Positions 10,488-18,630 are shown, numbered from the stretch's first letter. The stretch: 64,000 nt of DNA from Symbiodinium microadriaticum (GCA_001939145.1 LSRX01000578.1:393990-457989), one strand, 5' to 3'. The notes: a model not told the origin generated them from the letters alone. Numbers and translations: made by a program.

Positions 10488-10550
10488 TGCCTTGGCTTCC
10501 GGCTTCTGCTTCTTTGGTGGCTCTTTGGGTTCACTTGGCTTGTCTGAACC

Positions 10551-10784
10551 CTACACCCTTTTTCTCACACTTTCCTCAGCATCCGTTCCGGACGGTGTAC
10601 CCGGTCCGCTTTGGCTTCCTCTCGTCTTCCGAAGCATTGCTTGAAGCATTTCCAGCTGAGGGTTTCTCCGCGTTCCCGGCGTCGAGAAATACTTTTTCCT
10701 CAAATTGTTGTCAACCGCCTCTTCAAGGTTTTTCGCCTCCGTCTTCAGCATATTCAGTACTTCTGAACTTGTATCCAAGCACAC
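10551..10784 (-). CDS. Linker segment between coil module 2 and KptA-like domain
   Basis: About 77 codons in the same frame as the KptA-like segment, ending at a TAG (10551-10553) in the middle of a Lys/Pro-rich linker. The part after the stop (KPSEPKEPPKKQKPEAKAVP) aligns by eye with the equivalent linker in module 1 at about 14120-14040. The frame differs from the coil frame upstream, with a shift near 10784. Confidence 0.45.
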   Translation of the reverse strand: MCLDTSSEVLNMLKTEAKNLEEAVDNNLRKKYFSTPGTRRNPQLEMLQAMLRKTRGSQSGPGTPSGTDAEESVRKRV

Positions 10785-11511
10785 TTTTCACTGTCTCGCG
10801 GCACTCTTCCAACTTTTCGCCCCCATTCTTTGCCGCTGTGATCTTTGACTCGGCTGTAGCCTGCATCATTTGTGCTTCTGCCATCAAAGTCAGCGCTTTC
10901 TCTCTTTCATCATTTGCTTCCGCAAGCTGGTCACTTGCGGTCACCAAATCAGCATCTGTTCTTCTGATCGGTTCCTCAAGGTCTATATTCCAAGAGGCAA
11001 ACTCATTCACCATCGACTGTAACTTCAAGCCGAATCCTTCTGGCAACTCAGAAACTGGGTTTTCCAGATCAAGCAGGACTCCACTCACCTTGCTAATTTT
11101 GTCCTCTTCCAACATAGATGCCAAATTGTTCAGCTTGAAACTGCAGCGCACTGCATCTGCTAGCATCATACCCTCTTCGGGCATATCGGCCCCCTCCGGC
11201 TCTTTTGACTTTTCACCGATATCAGCCTCCTCCGGTTCTTTCGGCTTTTCACTGATATCGGCCTCCTTCGGTTCTTCCGGCTTTTCGCTGATATCGGCCT
11301 TCTTCGCTTCTTCCGGCTTTTCGGTGCTATCGGCCTTCTTCGCTCCTTTCGATCTTTTCATATAGGCCTTTTCCGGATCGCTTTCGTAGCTTTCGCTGCT
11401 GCTGCTTGGTCTTACTCCCTTCGATCTGGTGACAGCCTTCCTTCGCCTTTTGGCCACCTCTTGCATTTCTTTCAACTGTTCTTCTCTCTTCTGCATCTCT
11501 TTCTTTTGCAT
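10723..11511 (-). CDS. Glu/Lys-rich coiled-coil protein, module 2
   Basis: Open frame of 262 codons that continues a charged coil from further upstream. Residues 60-115 hold degenerate repeats of the type ADISEKPEEPKE. Residues 120-240 are predicted helical and contain LPEGFGLKLQSMVNEFASW. This segment aligns residue for residue with the sister module at 14.3-15.2 kb, including QSMVNEF versus ERLGQEF. Function is unknown; the composition suggests a scaffold or gag-like structural protein. The frame shifts near 10784 into the linker that leads to the KptA-like domain. Confidence 0.5.
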   Translation of the reverse strand: MQKKEMQKREEQLKEMQEVAKRRRKAVTRSKGVRPSSSSESYESDPEKAYMKRSKGAKKADSTEKPEEAKKADISEKPEEPKEADISEKPKEPEEADIGEKSKEPEGADMPEEGMMLADAVRCSFKLNNLASMLEEDKISKVSGVLLDLENPVSELPEGFGLKLQSMVNEFASWNIDLEEPIRRTDADLVTASDQLAEANDEREKALTLMAEAQMMQATAESKITAAKNGGEKLEECRETVKSVLGYKFRSTEYAEDGGEKP

Positions 11512-11552
11512 TTCAGCGACATGCTCATTCGACTTCTTTTGCAGCTTCCTTC

Positions 11553-11645
11553 TCAGCTCTTCCCTTTTCCTTTCAAACTCTCCTTGCTCTTCACGTTTCT
11601 CTTCTTCTTCTTTTCTTTCATCCTTCTTTTCTTCTGCAGCTTCAT

Positions 11646-11685
<40 letters not shown>

Positions 11686-11815
11686 AGGGTCAGAACCAGC
11701 TTCATCAGCATTTCCTTTCTCTTCTTCAGCTGCTTCAGCTTCTTCTTCAACTGCTTCAGACTCCTTCGCAGCTGCTGCAGATTCTTCTTCAGCTGCATCA
11801 GGCTTTTCTCTCCCT
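11553..11815 (-). other. Charged coil with poly-Ser/poly-Ala microsatellite
   Basis: A run of about 12 GCT/GCA-type triplets (about 11652-11684) lies inside Glu/Lys-rich coding-like DNA. In the frame that joins the coil downstream it reads DEAGSDP followed by Ser repeats, as in module 1 (DEAGSDPSSSS at about 15320). Another frame gives Ala repeats. Confidence 0.45.
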
Positions 11816-12198
11816 TATTTGCATTCGTTCAGCTCTACGATCGACTGCCTGAGTTTTTCAAGGTCACTGAATTCGTCCTTGTCAATTCTTTTCAGCCATG
11901 CATTTGCGAGATTGACCGACTCTATCGACTGGCATTCGTTCAGGATAATACTTTTCAGTTCCTGAACGTATTCTTCCTTTGTTATCTCCCGATTGAGGAA
12001 CACAAGAACCTCCGAGCCAACTCGCTGAGGTCCTGACTCTTCTTCATTTCTTTCCTCTTCTCGCCTCTCTTCACCAGACATTTGCCTCTTTGTTTTCTTT
12101 CCTCTTTTTCTTTCAGGCCCTTCGGCCTTCAACTTCTTCGCTAGCTTCCTCTTGAGGAAAACGGCTGCGGCACATATTGGTTTCCGAAACATGCACAC
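11815..12198 (-). CDS. Basic/charged protein segment of module 2
   Basis: 127 codons. The N-terminus is highly basic (KRKLAKKLKAEG, KRGKKTKRQMSGEE). The C-terminal half (VQELKSIILNECQSIESVNL then ANAWLKRIDKDEF) aligns with VKLLIREECRSIEATTAMERWLKEI of module 1 at about 15.4 kb. No known family. It probably continues from the membrane segment encoded at 12285-12551, but the tandem duplication at 12213-12330 separates the frames. Confidence 0.45.
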   Translation of the reverse strand: MCMFRKPICAAAVFLKRKLAKKLKAEGPERKRGKKTKRQMSGEERREEERNEEESGPQRVGSEVLVFLNREITKEEYVQELKSIILNECQSIESVNLANAWLKRIDKDEFSDLEKLRQSIVELNECK

Positions 12199-12212
12199 GC
12201 AAACTCCTGTCA

Positions 12213-12330
12213 GCGTCTTGTGATATCACACACGAGACAGGGGGTACGATTTGTTACGGGCATTGGGTTCTGCGTCTTGTGATATCACACACGAGACAGG
12301 GGGGTACGATTTGTCTCGGGCATTGGGTAT
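12213..12330. repeat. Two-copy tandem duplication, 59-bp unit
   Basis: The segment starting GCGTCTTGTGATATCACACA is repeated with a period of 59 bp (12213 and 12272), with few differences. It contains the palindrome TGATATCA and interrupts the membrane/charged region of module 2. Confidence 0.8.
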
Positions 12331-12551
12331 GCAACCATGCACATCACGGCACAGTTCGGTCCTTGCTTTGCTTCTCTTTCCTCATCATCAACGGCTTCAC
12401 CCAATCCAAACAACACGGCCATTGTCACCGCTCGAATTATTCTTTTTATCCTTTCTTCATCCATTCCTTTCTTTCCTCGTGCCATTCTGAAAGTTTTAAA
12501 CCAAAAGTTAAGGTTCCCTTGAATCACCGGATCGCTCTTTGACTTTTCCAC
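12285..12551 (-). CDS. Membrane-proximal segment of module 2
   Basis: 88 codons. The stretch RIKRIIRAVTMAVLFGLGEA is nearly the same as RLQRIIQAVTMAVLIGLGEA in module 1 (about 15.85 kb). In module 1 it lies 3' of the copia RNase H tail and precedes a predicted membrane span. Here no RNase H precedes it, so module 2 either lost its pol part or was duplicated without it. Confidence 0.5.
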   Translation of the reverse strand: MEKSKSDPVIQGNLNFWFKTFRMARGKKGMDEERIKRIIRAVTMAVLFGLGEAVDDEEREAKQGPNCAVMCMVAYPMPETNRTPLSRV

Positions 12552-13335
12552 AGACGGCTCACGGCTGTCTACGGTCTCTTGGGTCTACCTTGAACCTTGC
12601 TTGAGCCTACGTGTAACGGAGTGAAACATATTGAATTATGCTCCCGAAGGGACTACACAGAAAATTGACATGTTTGTTACGCCCTCTTCGATTCAAGTCC
12701 TTTCTTGACTTGACTCGAACTTCAAACACTTTCTGCTTCCACTTTTCGCAAGCTCCATTCGAGCGTCTCCATTGTCACACGCTCCATAGAGCCATATCAA
12801 CAGACATATCTTCTCTTTCTTCATCTTTCCTTCAGTGCTTGTCGTTGATATCGTCGAAAAGTCCTGTAACGAAAATTTTTCGCACTCACTGCAGTGAAAC
12901 ATACTACACTCCTGTCCGAAACTAAACACAGGCACGCCCTCACTGTTTTCCATCGCGAGGTCGCGGTTCTCGGAAAAGCGTTCTTCCGAACTTTGCGTGT
13001 GGCTTTTCTGCCCTGTACTTGGTTCGTGGTGCTCGTTGTGCATTTCGTTGCTCGGCACATAGCTTTTGCTATTGAACCTCTCGGCGATTTTGGCTTCGCC
13101 CTCATGGTCCCTTACCAGACCTTTTCCGGCTCACCTATATCGCACGCTGCTGTAGCAACTCATTCTTTGTGAAACAAACTTTGTTTGGCCGGTGGCCTCA
13201 CCTTTCTCACAAGCTTTCTGTACATAAGTCTTCTTTCCTCCACGCTGGATTCATTGTGGCGCGAGCTCCGCATTCTCTTTCCTCGCTGGATTTATTGTGG
13301 CGCGGGCTCCACATTCTCTTTCGCCCTCTGCGCTT
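12552..13335. other. Spacer between modules, no clear gene
   Basis: A minus-strand frame at 12693-13058 includes a Cys-containing segment (CSMFHCSECEKFS) but has no recognised family. A near-tandem duplication (ATTGTGGCGCGAGCTCCGCA versus ATTGTGGCGCGGGCTCCACA) lies at about 13254-13320. Confidence 0.4.
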
Positions 13336-14343
13336 TTACTCGGTATCTTTCAAGTCTCTTTCCGAGTACTTTTCTGGGCTCTCGGCCCGATTCTTCTTTT
13401 CCTTCTTCTCCTTCTTTTCTTTCTTGTCTTTCTTTTCCTTTTCTGTGATCTCTTTCTTCTTTGGCATCTTCTTTTCCTCGACTTTTGGTTTCATAGTTTC
13501 CTCACACCACTTTGCATTTGGGATGACTTGACCTTCCGGCGTCGTAAAGATGTTCGGCTCACTACGTTCGCCGGTAGAGCCTTTCGACTCCTTTTTCTTT
13601 TCTTCTTCTTCAACATCAATCACTTTTCCATCTCCTTTAGCTTTCTTTGCGGGCATCTTTTCTGGCCTTGACGGGTCAACTCCCGTATCATTGAGTCTAC
13701 ACTTTGGCACCGTGTGGCTGCCCCAACCGATGGCGATGCGCTTCTTGCCTTCTTGATCAGTAATGTTGAAGCCTTTGCCGTCCCTAAAGCATAATCGGCA
13801 AAATAACCAGCATCCTGCCAAACGCTTTACGTTTTGCGGAAGTTGTTCGGCGCCCTCGGATTTCGCTTCATCAAGCATATTCGGGCACGCAAACGCCTTG
13901 TGTGCGTCACTTCCACAATGGAAGCAATCGAATCCTCCATAGCCTTCCTTCTTCAACCACTTGTCAGGAACTCCTGCAAGGTCTCTTTTTCGATCTTTTC
14001 TTTCTTGCTGACTTGCTTTCTCCTCTAAGATATCCGGAGCCACTTTAGCCTCCGGCTTGATCTTCGGCTGCTGCGTTCTCAGTGTCTTTGGCGGGTTCGC
14101 CGGCTCATTTGGTCGGTCTGTGCCACGTGCTCGCTTCTTCTTCTTCTGGCTTCCATCTTCACTTGCAATGCTCCTTGGCGTTTCAAGGCCGCTCTTTCTT
14201 TTGCTCATCATCATCCGTAGAATCTGCACCTGAGCACTCTCCTGTCTTTCCTCTTCGGGAAACAGCCTTTTCTTTTGCGTTTCACCTTCGGGCCCTGTAA
14301 TGGCCCTCAGCTGCCTTACGGTATGCTGAAGCATTGCTAGCAC
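13336..14343 (-). CDS. CCHC zinc-knuckle, Lys-rich protein of module 1
   Basis: 335 codons. After a basic linker comes an exact CCHC knuckle, CFHCGSDAHKAFAC (C-x2-C-x4-H-x4-C), at about residues 138-151. A second Cys/His cluster (CWLFCRLCF, then H and C about 25 residues on) follows, and the C-terminus is Lys/Glu-rich. CCHC knuckles are typical of retroelement nucleocapsids, which bind RNA. It shares a frame with the upstream coil except for a TGA at 14344-14346, so both were probably one protein. In module 2 the equivalent place holds the KptA-like domain. Confidence 0.6.
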   Translation of the reverse strand: MLAMLQHTVRQLRAITGPEGETQKKRLFPEEERQESAQVQILRMMMSKRKSGLETPRSIASEDGSQKKKKRARGTDRPNEPANPPKTLRTQQPKIKPEAKVAPDILEEKASQQERKDRKRDLAGVPDKWLKKEGYGGFDCFHCGSDAHKAFACPNMLDEAKSEGAEQLPQNVKRLAGCWLFCRLCFRDGKGFNITDQEGKKRIAIGWGSHTVPKCRLNDTGVDPSRPEKMPAKKAKGDGKVIDVEEEEKKKESKGSTGERSEPNIFTTPEGQVIPNAKWCEETMKPKVEEKKMPKKKEITEKEKKDKKEKKEKKEKKNRAESPEKYSERDLKDTE

Positions 14344-15180
14344 TCATTGTGACACATCCAGAGTCTCTCTGACTGTCTTTCTTCCTTCTTTCAATTGCGC
14401 CCTTTCTTCGCCGATGCCTTTTATGATTTCATCATATTCGGCAATTTCTTTGTCGGCTTCTATCTTTTCTTTCTCAGCCTCCAAGACTTTCGCTGCTGCT
14501 CCTGCTCTTTTCAGCTCTGCCTCGGCTTTTCTTGTCAGCACGGTCTCCCTGGCGTCCTTTGCGCCATCTCGCTTTATCAAGTTCGTCTCCAACTCACTAT
14601 CCGTCTGATCTACCGTGTTTTCCAGGTCCTTCGTCCATGTCTTGAACTCTTGCCCCAATCGTTCCAGACGATTGCCGAATCAGCTGGGCAATTGCTGCAC
14701 TTTGTTCTCTAGAACTTCTAAGGCACTCCGAACGCTTTCTTTCAAGTCTTCTTCGAGAAGCATATCTATCGCCGTGTCATGCAAACTATATGCCTCCCTG
14801 CATGCCTCTGCTATGGACATATCAAGGCCTGGCTCTTCCACCGGGTCCAACATTTCTGTGTCTTTGGAATCTTCTGCTTTTTCAGCTTCTTTGGACTCTT
14901 CTGCTTTTTCAGCACTTTCAGACTCTTTTTCTTTTTCAGCACTTTCAGGCTCTTTCGCTTGTTCAGCATTTTCAGGCTCTTTCGCTTTTTCATCTTCTTG
15001 ATCTGACTCTGAGCCTTCACTGCTTTCACTAGGTACACTAGCCTGGGCTTTCACAGCTCTCCTTGCAACATTGCGTCTTCTCGTTTGCGCTGCTGTTTGT
15101 AAGTCTAAAAGCTCGCTTTCGCGTCTCTGCATCTGCTGGGCCTGCGGGTCGCCTTCCCGCTGTTGTAATTGTTGCGCCAT
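14344..15180 (-). CDS. Glu/Lys-rich coiled-coil protein of module 1
   Basis: One frame from 15180 to 14344, interrupted by a single TGA near 14680. Residues 40-110 contain repeats of the type KAEESKEAEKAEDSK, and the part after the TGA is an Ala/Glu/Lys helix. Alignment with module 2 puts the TGA where the sister copy has a Gly codon (LPS-stop-FGNRL versus LPEGFGLKL), consistent with a GGA-to-TGA nonsense mutation. It is probably a structural, gag-like coil. Function is unknown. Confidence 0.5.
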
Positions 15181-16096
15181 ATTTTCGTCCGCTTTGACCT
15201 GTAACAGACGCTGCTTTAGCTCTTCTTTTCTTCTTCCAGCATCCTCCTCTGACTTTCCATCTGGTTTCCAGATCCAGACGCTCTTGCTCCTTCGCCTTTA
15301 TCGTCATCACTGTCAGAGCTCGACGAAGGGTCACTTCCAGCCTCATCATCATTCGGCTTTCTGGAGTAGCTTCATCTTGTCGCGTCTTGTTCGACTCCTT
15401 GATGACAGCCTTCAGCTTTGTCGGATGCTCGAACTGCTCTCGGCTTATCTCCTTAAGCCACCGCTCCATGGCGGTTGTTGCTTCTATCGATCTGCATTCT
15501 TCTCGTATCAGCAGCTTGACCTCCTTCTCGTAGTCCTCCAAGGCCCATTTTCCACTTGCTGCAAATTCCAAGATCTTTTCTCCTTCACCACTCATTCTTC
15601 TTCTTTTCTTCCTCTTTTCTAATCCTTTCTCTTTCTCTTCCCTTTCAACTTTCCTCTTCTCAACCTTTCCTTTCACCCTGCTCTTGAGCAAAATGGCCGC
15701 AGATAACAAGGTTCTGCATATGCACATGAAAACCATCGCAGACACTAGAACGATACACATAGTCGGTCCTGTTCCTTCATCATCTTCGCTTTCTGGCATA
15801 CTTTTGCTTGCTTCTTTGTGAGCTTCTCCAAGACCAATCAGCACAGCCATCGTAACGGCTTGAATGATTCTTTGCAATCGTACTTCGTCAACCTTTCTCT
15901 TTCCTTGTGCCATTCGCACATCCACTTCACCATCGTCAACTGGTTCTCCTTCTTCAAGATAGTCACCAATGTAACCAATCGTCAACATATACTTTCGAAT
16001 CTTGTCTCTTGTCAACGACTTCGTTCCCAGATCAGCTGGGTTGTCTTTTCCTTTGATCGGCTTTATCTTGAGGTCATCTATCCGCTGGATCCACAA
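15038..16096 (-). CDS. Copia RNase H tail fused to membrane and coil segments (module 1)
   Basis: 352 codons. The first residues (WIQRIDDLKIKPIKGKDNPADLGTK) carry the NPADLGTK signature at the end of copia RNase H. Upstream in the same frame, GKARHLDVDLLWIQ is also present, but most of RNase H between the RT end and this point is absent. Next come RIIQAVTMAVLIGLGEA and a hydrophobic span (TMCIVLVSAMVFMCICRTLL), then a basic stretch (KRKKRRRMSGEGE) and a charged coil. The second half beyond about residue 240 is probably out of frame, because the coding-like DEAGSDPSSSS segment lies in another frame. Confidence 0.6.
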   Translation of the reverse strand: MWIQRIDDLKIKPIKGKDNPADLGTKSLTRDKIRKYMLTIGYIGDYLEEGEPVDDGEVDVRMAQGKRKVDEVRLQRIIQAVTMAVLIGLGEAHKEASKSMPESEDDEGTGPTMCIVLVSAMVFMCICRTLLSAAILLKSRVKGKVEKRKVEREEKEKGLEKRKKRRRMSGEGEKILEFAASGKWALEDYEKEVKLLIREECRSIEATTAMERWLKEISREQFEHPTKLKAVIKESNKTRQDEATPESRMMMRLEVTLRRALTVMTIKAKEQERLDLETRWKVRGGCWKKKRRAKAASVTGQSGRKYGATITTAGRRPAGPADAETRKRAFRLTNSSANEKTQCCKESCESPG

Positions 16097-16121
16097 CAGA
16101 TCAACATCCAGATGTCTTGCC

Positions 16122-16841
16122 TTACCACGACCTTTCCTGGCAATCAGGTGTTCCTTTCAGGTATTTTGCAACATGCCTCAGCATTTCCAGATCATTGTCC
16201 GTTGGGCTTGCCAACTTCGTACTCAACTTCTTCAGCACATACATCACATCAGGTCTTTCTGGTGCCAGATACAGAAGTATCCCAACACCTTTCCGATACA
16301 CGTGGTGTAGTTCTGGAGTCAACGGCTCCAATCCATTCTTTTGTGCTTGAAAAGCTCTCCCATTGTCCGCTGGGCACGGAATCTTCGTTGTGTAGGCCTT
16401 TTCCAAACCTAACGCTTCAACCAATCCTTCGATGTACTTCGCATTCATCGTGATCTCCACATTTCCATCTTCTGTTGCCTGGAATCCTCTTTTCAAGAAA
16501 CTCATCGTTCCTTCTTTCTCATCCATAGGTCCTTCCACTTTGATCTTCAATCCTTTTCCTTTCAGGAAATCAACCAACCTATGAAAATNTTCTCCTTCAC
16601 CACTCATTCTTCTTCTTTTCTTTCTCTTTGTTCCTTCTTTCTCATCCATAGGTCCTTCCACTTTGATCTTCAATCCTTTTCCTTTCAGGAAATCAACCAA
16701 CCTATGAAAATCTTCTCTTGATGCATAAAGCTCCATGTCATCAACATGTGACAACACGATCATTCCTTTTTCTCCGTCTTCAGGTCTTTTGAAGAACAGC
16801 GCTGGTAAACCATCATCGGACTTCAATCCGAACTCTTCCAA
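16122..16841 (-). pseudogene. Copia reverse transcriptase, C-terminal half (disrupted)
   Basis: Carries the copia RT active-site box as LSHVDDMELYAS, then KYIEGLVEALGLEKA, ...GILLYLAPERPDVMYVLKKL and LRHVAKYLKGTPD, the usual end of the copia RT domain. A duplicated segment of about 82 bp with a single N (16589) interrupts it, so FHRLVDFLKGKGLKIKVEGP appears twice. The frame ends by stop just where RNase H should start. The N-terminal half lies in a different frame at 16854-17504. Confidence 0.75.
16507..16711. other. Probable assembly artefact around a single N
   Basis: The 82 bp at 16507-16588 recur at 16630-16711 with the N at 16589 between them. The 40 bp just after the N (16590-16629) resemble 15572-15612, about 1 kb away, and encode the same KRKKRRRMSGEGE peptide. 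A chimeric or overlapping contig join explains this better than biology. Confidence 0.75.
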
Positions 16842-16853
16842 GTATCCCTTCAG

Positions 16854-17504
16854 TTAAGCGCTCGACCCGATTCGCTGTCCGGGCAATGTGTAGCCTAACT
16901 GGTAGTATCGGCCGTCGACCTCTACGACGGTAGGTTCATCCTGTTCCACCATTAAATAGGCGTCACCAACATCAATGCTTCCGAGCGTATACCCATTTGA
17001 GGATACGAATAATCCTGACAGGAGTTTCACTGTGCTTGCAACTCCAGTTGGCGAAACCAGACTTGCAATGTCATATGAAGATAGCCATCTGAATTCACGG
17101 GCTACCAGTCTTCCTCTTCTTCGCCATTCACCTTCACGGTGTCGCCAATCATATACCACTTTCGTCGACAGAGACTTGTACTTTGATACATCCGTTCCTT
17201 CAGGCATTTCTTTCAACACTTTCATTTCTGTCAATCTTTCAATCTCTTTCTGCCTTGAAACTCCATCAACCTTTTCAAGTTCACCTTCATCCAGCTTTGG
17301 CGGTCCATCTTCAACCGCATGTGACCATGTTGGAATTTCTTCAGGCACTTCATCTTCTCCATCAGACATGAACTCACCATCTTCATTTTCACTTCCTACT
17401 GCTGTCTCCAATTCATCCAGTTCATCAAACTCCACTTCTTCATCAATGTGGTATCTTGGCTTTTCCTTTCTCATAAAGCTTTTGATTTCATTCACGCTTC
17501 TCAC
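16854..17504 (-). CDS. Copia reverse transcriptase, N-terminal half
   Basis: 216 codons. An acidic linker leads to KLDEGELEKVDGVSRQKEIE, VVYDWRHREGEWRRRGRLVA, SPTGVASTVKLLSGL, the first catalytic block SIDVGDAYLMV, and LGYTLPGQRIGSSA. All follow the order of copia-type (RVT_2) RT in dinoflagellate elements. It ends with a stop just after GSSA, where intact relatives continue, so the polymerase is split by a frame break at about 16850. No integrase domain is found upstream. Confidence 0.75.
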   Translation of the reverse strand: MRSVNEIKSFMRKEKPRYHIDEEVEFDELDELETAVGSENEDGEFMSDGEDEVPEEIPTWSHAVEDGPPKLDEGELEKVDGVSRQKEIERLTEMKVLKEMPEGTDVSKYKSLSTKVVYDWRHREGEWRRRGRLVAREFRWLSSYDIASLVSPTGVASTVKLLSGLFVSSNGYTLGSIDVGDAYLMVEQDEPTVVEVDGRYYQLGYTLPGQRIGSSA

Positions 17505-17824
17505 GTACTTACATGTTCCAGGGCAGAACGTAGCAAATCGCGTTGACGTTCAAGTTCCTCAATCCTCAGCGTTGATCCATGATCTTCTTGTGCCATCTCG
17601 TTCAGCTTGGCGACCGAACTCATCGCAATCTCCTCATGATGTCGGATGTCCTCTTGATGAGATGCTTTCATCCGCTCTTCAGCGTGCATCAATTGTTCGA
17701 TGAGCTGATGGTTCGTCGACTGAGAATGACTGATCAGGTTCAAGACCGGAAGATTGCTACGAATTCCTCGTTGACTCTGAACTCGTATGGCTCTTTCCAA
17801 TGCAGCGTCGGCCGTATCGCCCAC
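17501..17824 (-). CDS. Coiled-coil protein upstream of copia RT
   Basis: 107 codons, His/Glu/Arg-rich and likely helical (HAEERMKASHQEDIRHHEEI, then LRIEELERQRDLLRSALEH). It overlaps the start of the RT frame by a few bases. No family assigned. By position it would be a gag-like or linker part of the element. Confidence 0.4.
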   Translation of the reverse strand: MGDTADAALERAIRVQSQRGIRSNLPVLNLISHSQSTNHQLIEQLMHAEERMKASHQEDIRHHEEIAMSSVAKLNEMAQEDHGSTLRIEELERQRDLLRSALEHVST

Positions 17825-17849
17825 ATTGAGGTCTGACTTCTCTGCGCTC

Positions 17850-18266
17850 CTAGCCTGCGATGTAGATAGGAGAGGGTGACGATTGTTTGTGCAATAAGGC
17901 CCTTTGCGACGTACTTCTCGACGAAGATCTCGACTTTGGTTGTTCTGGACTGCTTAAAGGTTCACGATCCTTCACTTTCTTGATGGTTTGCCGACTCTGG
18001 ATCACTGATTTTGATGGTCTTCTGTCGCTTGCTTTGGCGCCGTGACCGGTAGACAACGATCGCGTTTGCGAACTTGTCTTTGGTAGAGAACTTGCTCTTT
18101 GCCTCGATGATGATGTTGCTTGTTGTTTCGGTCTCTTCTCTTCGTCCGTGGTTGCGGAGTCAACAGATATAGTCTGTGCTTCTTCGGCAGTAGACTCACC
18201 TGCTGCAGGCATTGCCACTTCACCACCAAAGGTCATGGTTGTGTCTGCACTCGATCCTGATGTCAT
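17850..18266 (-). CDS. Ser/Lys/Gln-rich basic frame at the 5' side of the element
   Basis: 138 codons rich in Ser, Thr, Lys and Arg, with no recognisable domain. It starts about 60 bp after the right direct repeat, where a gag frame would be expected if the repeats are LTRs. Confidence 0.35.
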   Translation of the reverse strand: MTSGSSADTTMTFGGEVAMPAAGESTAEEAQTISVDSATTDEEKRPKQQATSSSRQRASSLPKTSSQTRSLSTGHGAKASDRRPSKSVIQSRQTIKKVKDREPLSSPEQPKSRSSSRSTSQRALLHKQSSPSPIYIAG

Positions 18267-18324
18267 AATTGTTGTGCGTCACAATGTCAAACTCGTTGGT
18301 GGGCAAAGCCTACGGCTGATAACC

Positions 18325-18630
18325 TGCGTGAGGGTCTGGTACACGATATTGCGTATATCCTTGCTCCCCTCAGATGAGCTTGTAATAAATACGATTGTCG
18401 TTGCACTTCCATTGAATGTGACAGGAACCCTCTGCAGGCAAACTCGGTCCACTCCGTTTACCGCGTCGGGCTTGAGTCCGATTGTGTCTGTGCAAGAAGG
18501 CAGTACGCACTGGATTATGGCAGTCGGATCGTTGACTAGTGCTGAGTCACTTGTTGGCTTGAGCCAAACACCGGTTTGTGGAGCTGTTGATGACCTCGAC
18601 TCGGTGGATGTAATCCTCCCAAGTCTCGTT
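18325..18630 (-). repeat. Right direct repeat (possible 5' LTR or duplicated exon)
   Basis: Copy of 7229-7490 with an extra 56 bp at about 18421-18476. On the minus strand it begins TGTTTGTAACGAGACTTGG and ends CCCTCACGCA, so it has TG...CA ends. A frame with RLGRITSTESRSSTAPQTG is open as in the left copy. Confidence 0.75.

Larger units (their letters stand above)
7229..18630 (-). mobile_element. Composite copia-type retroelement region between direct repeats
   Basis: Between two direct repeats (7229-7490 and 18325-18630), almost every coding-like frame is on the minus strand. The order from the 5' side is: charged N-terminal frames, copia-type RT, an RNase H tail, membrane/coil module 1 with a CCHC protein, membrane/coil module 2 with a KptA-like domain, and two unknown frames. 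No integrase core was seen. Most of RNase H is missing, and the RT is broken. The repeats begin TGTTTGTA and end CGCA on the minus strand, compatible with LTR ends, but no target-site duplication or polypurine tract was found. It could be one decayed element or several nested ones. Confidence 0.5.

Noticed and set aside
10442..11965. Ser/Phe/Leu-rich plus-strand frames
   Set aside because: They lie opposite Glu/Lys-rich coils; complement of GAA/AAG codons gives TTC/CTT, which explains their composition.
18300..18326. Possible tRNA primer-binding site next to the right repeat (GGTTATCAGC on minus)
   Set aside because: It resembles only part of the common TGGTATCAGAGC site and is offset; too weak to call.
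18555..18572. 11-base match to the 3' end of the dinoflagellate spliced leader (TTTGGCTCAAG) on minus
   Set aside because: The other copy of the repeat has a mismatch there, the bases fit a frame open in both copies, and an 11-mer match in 64 kb is not rare.
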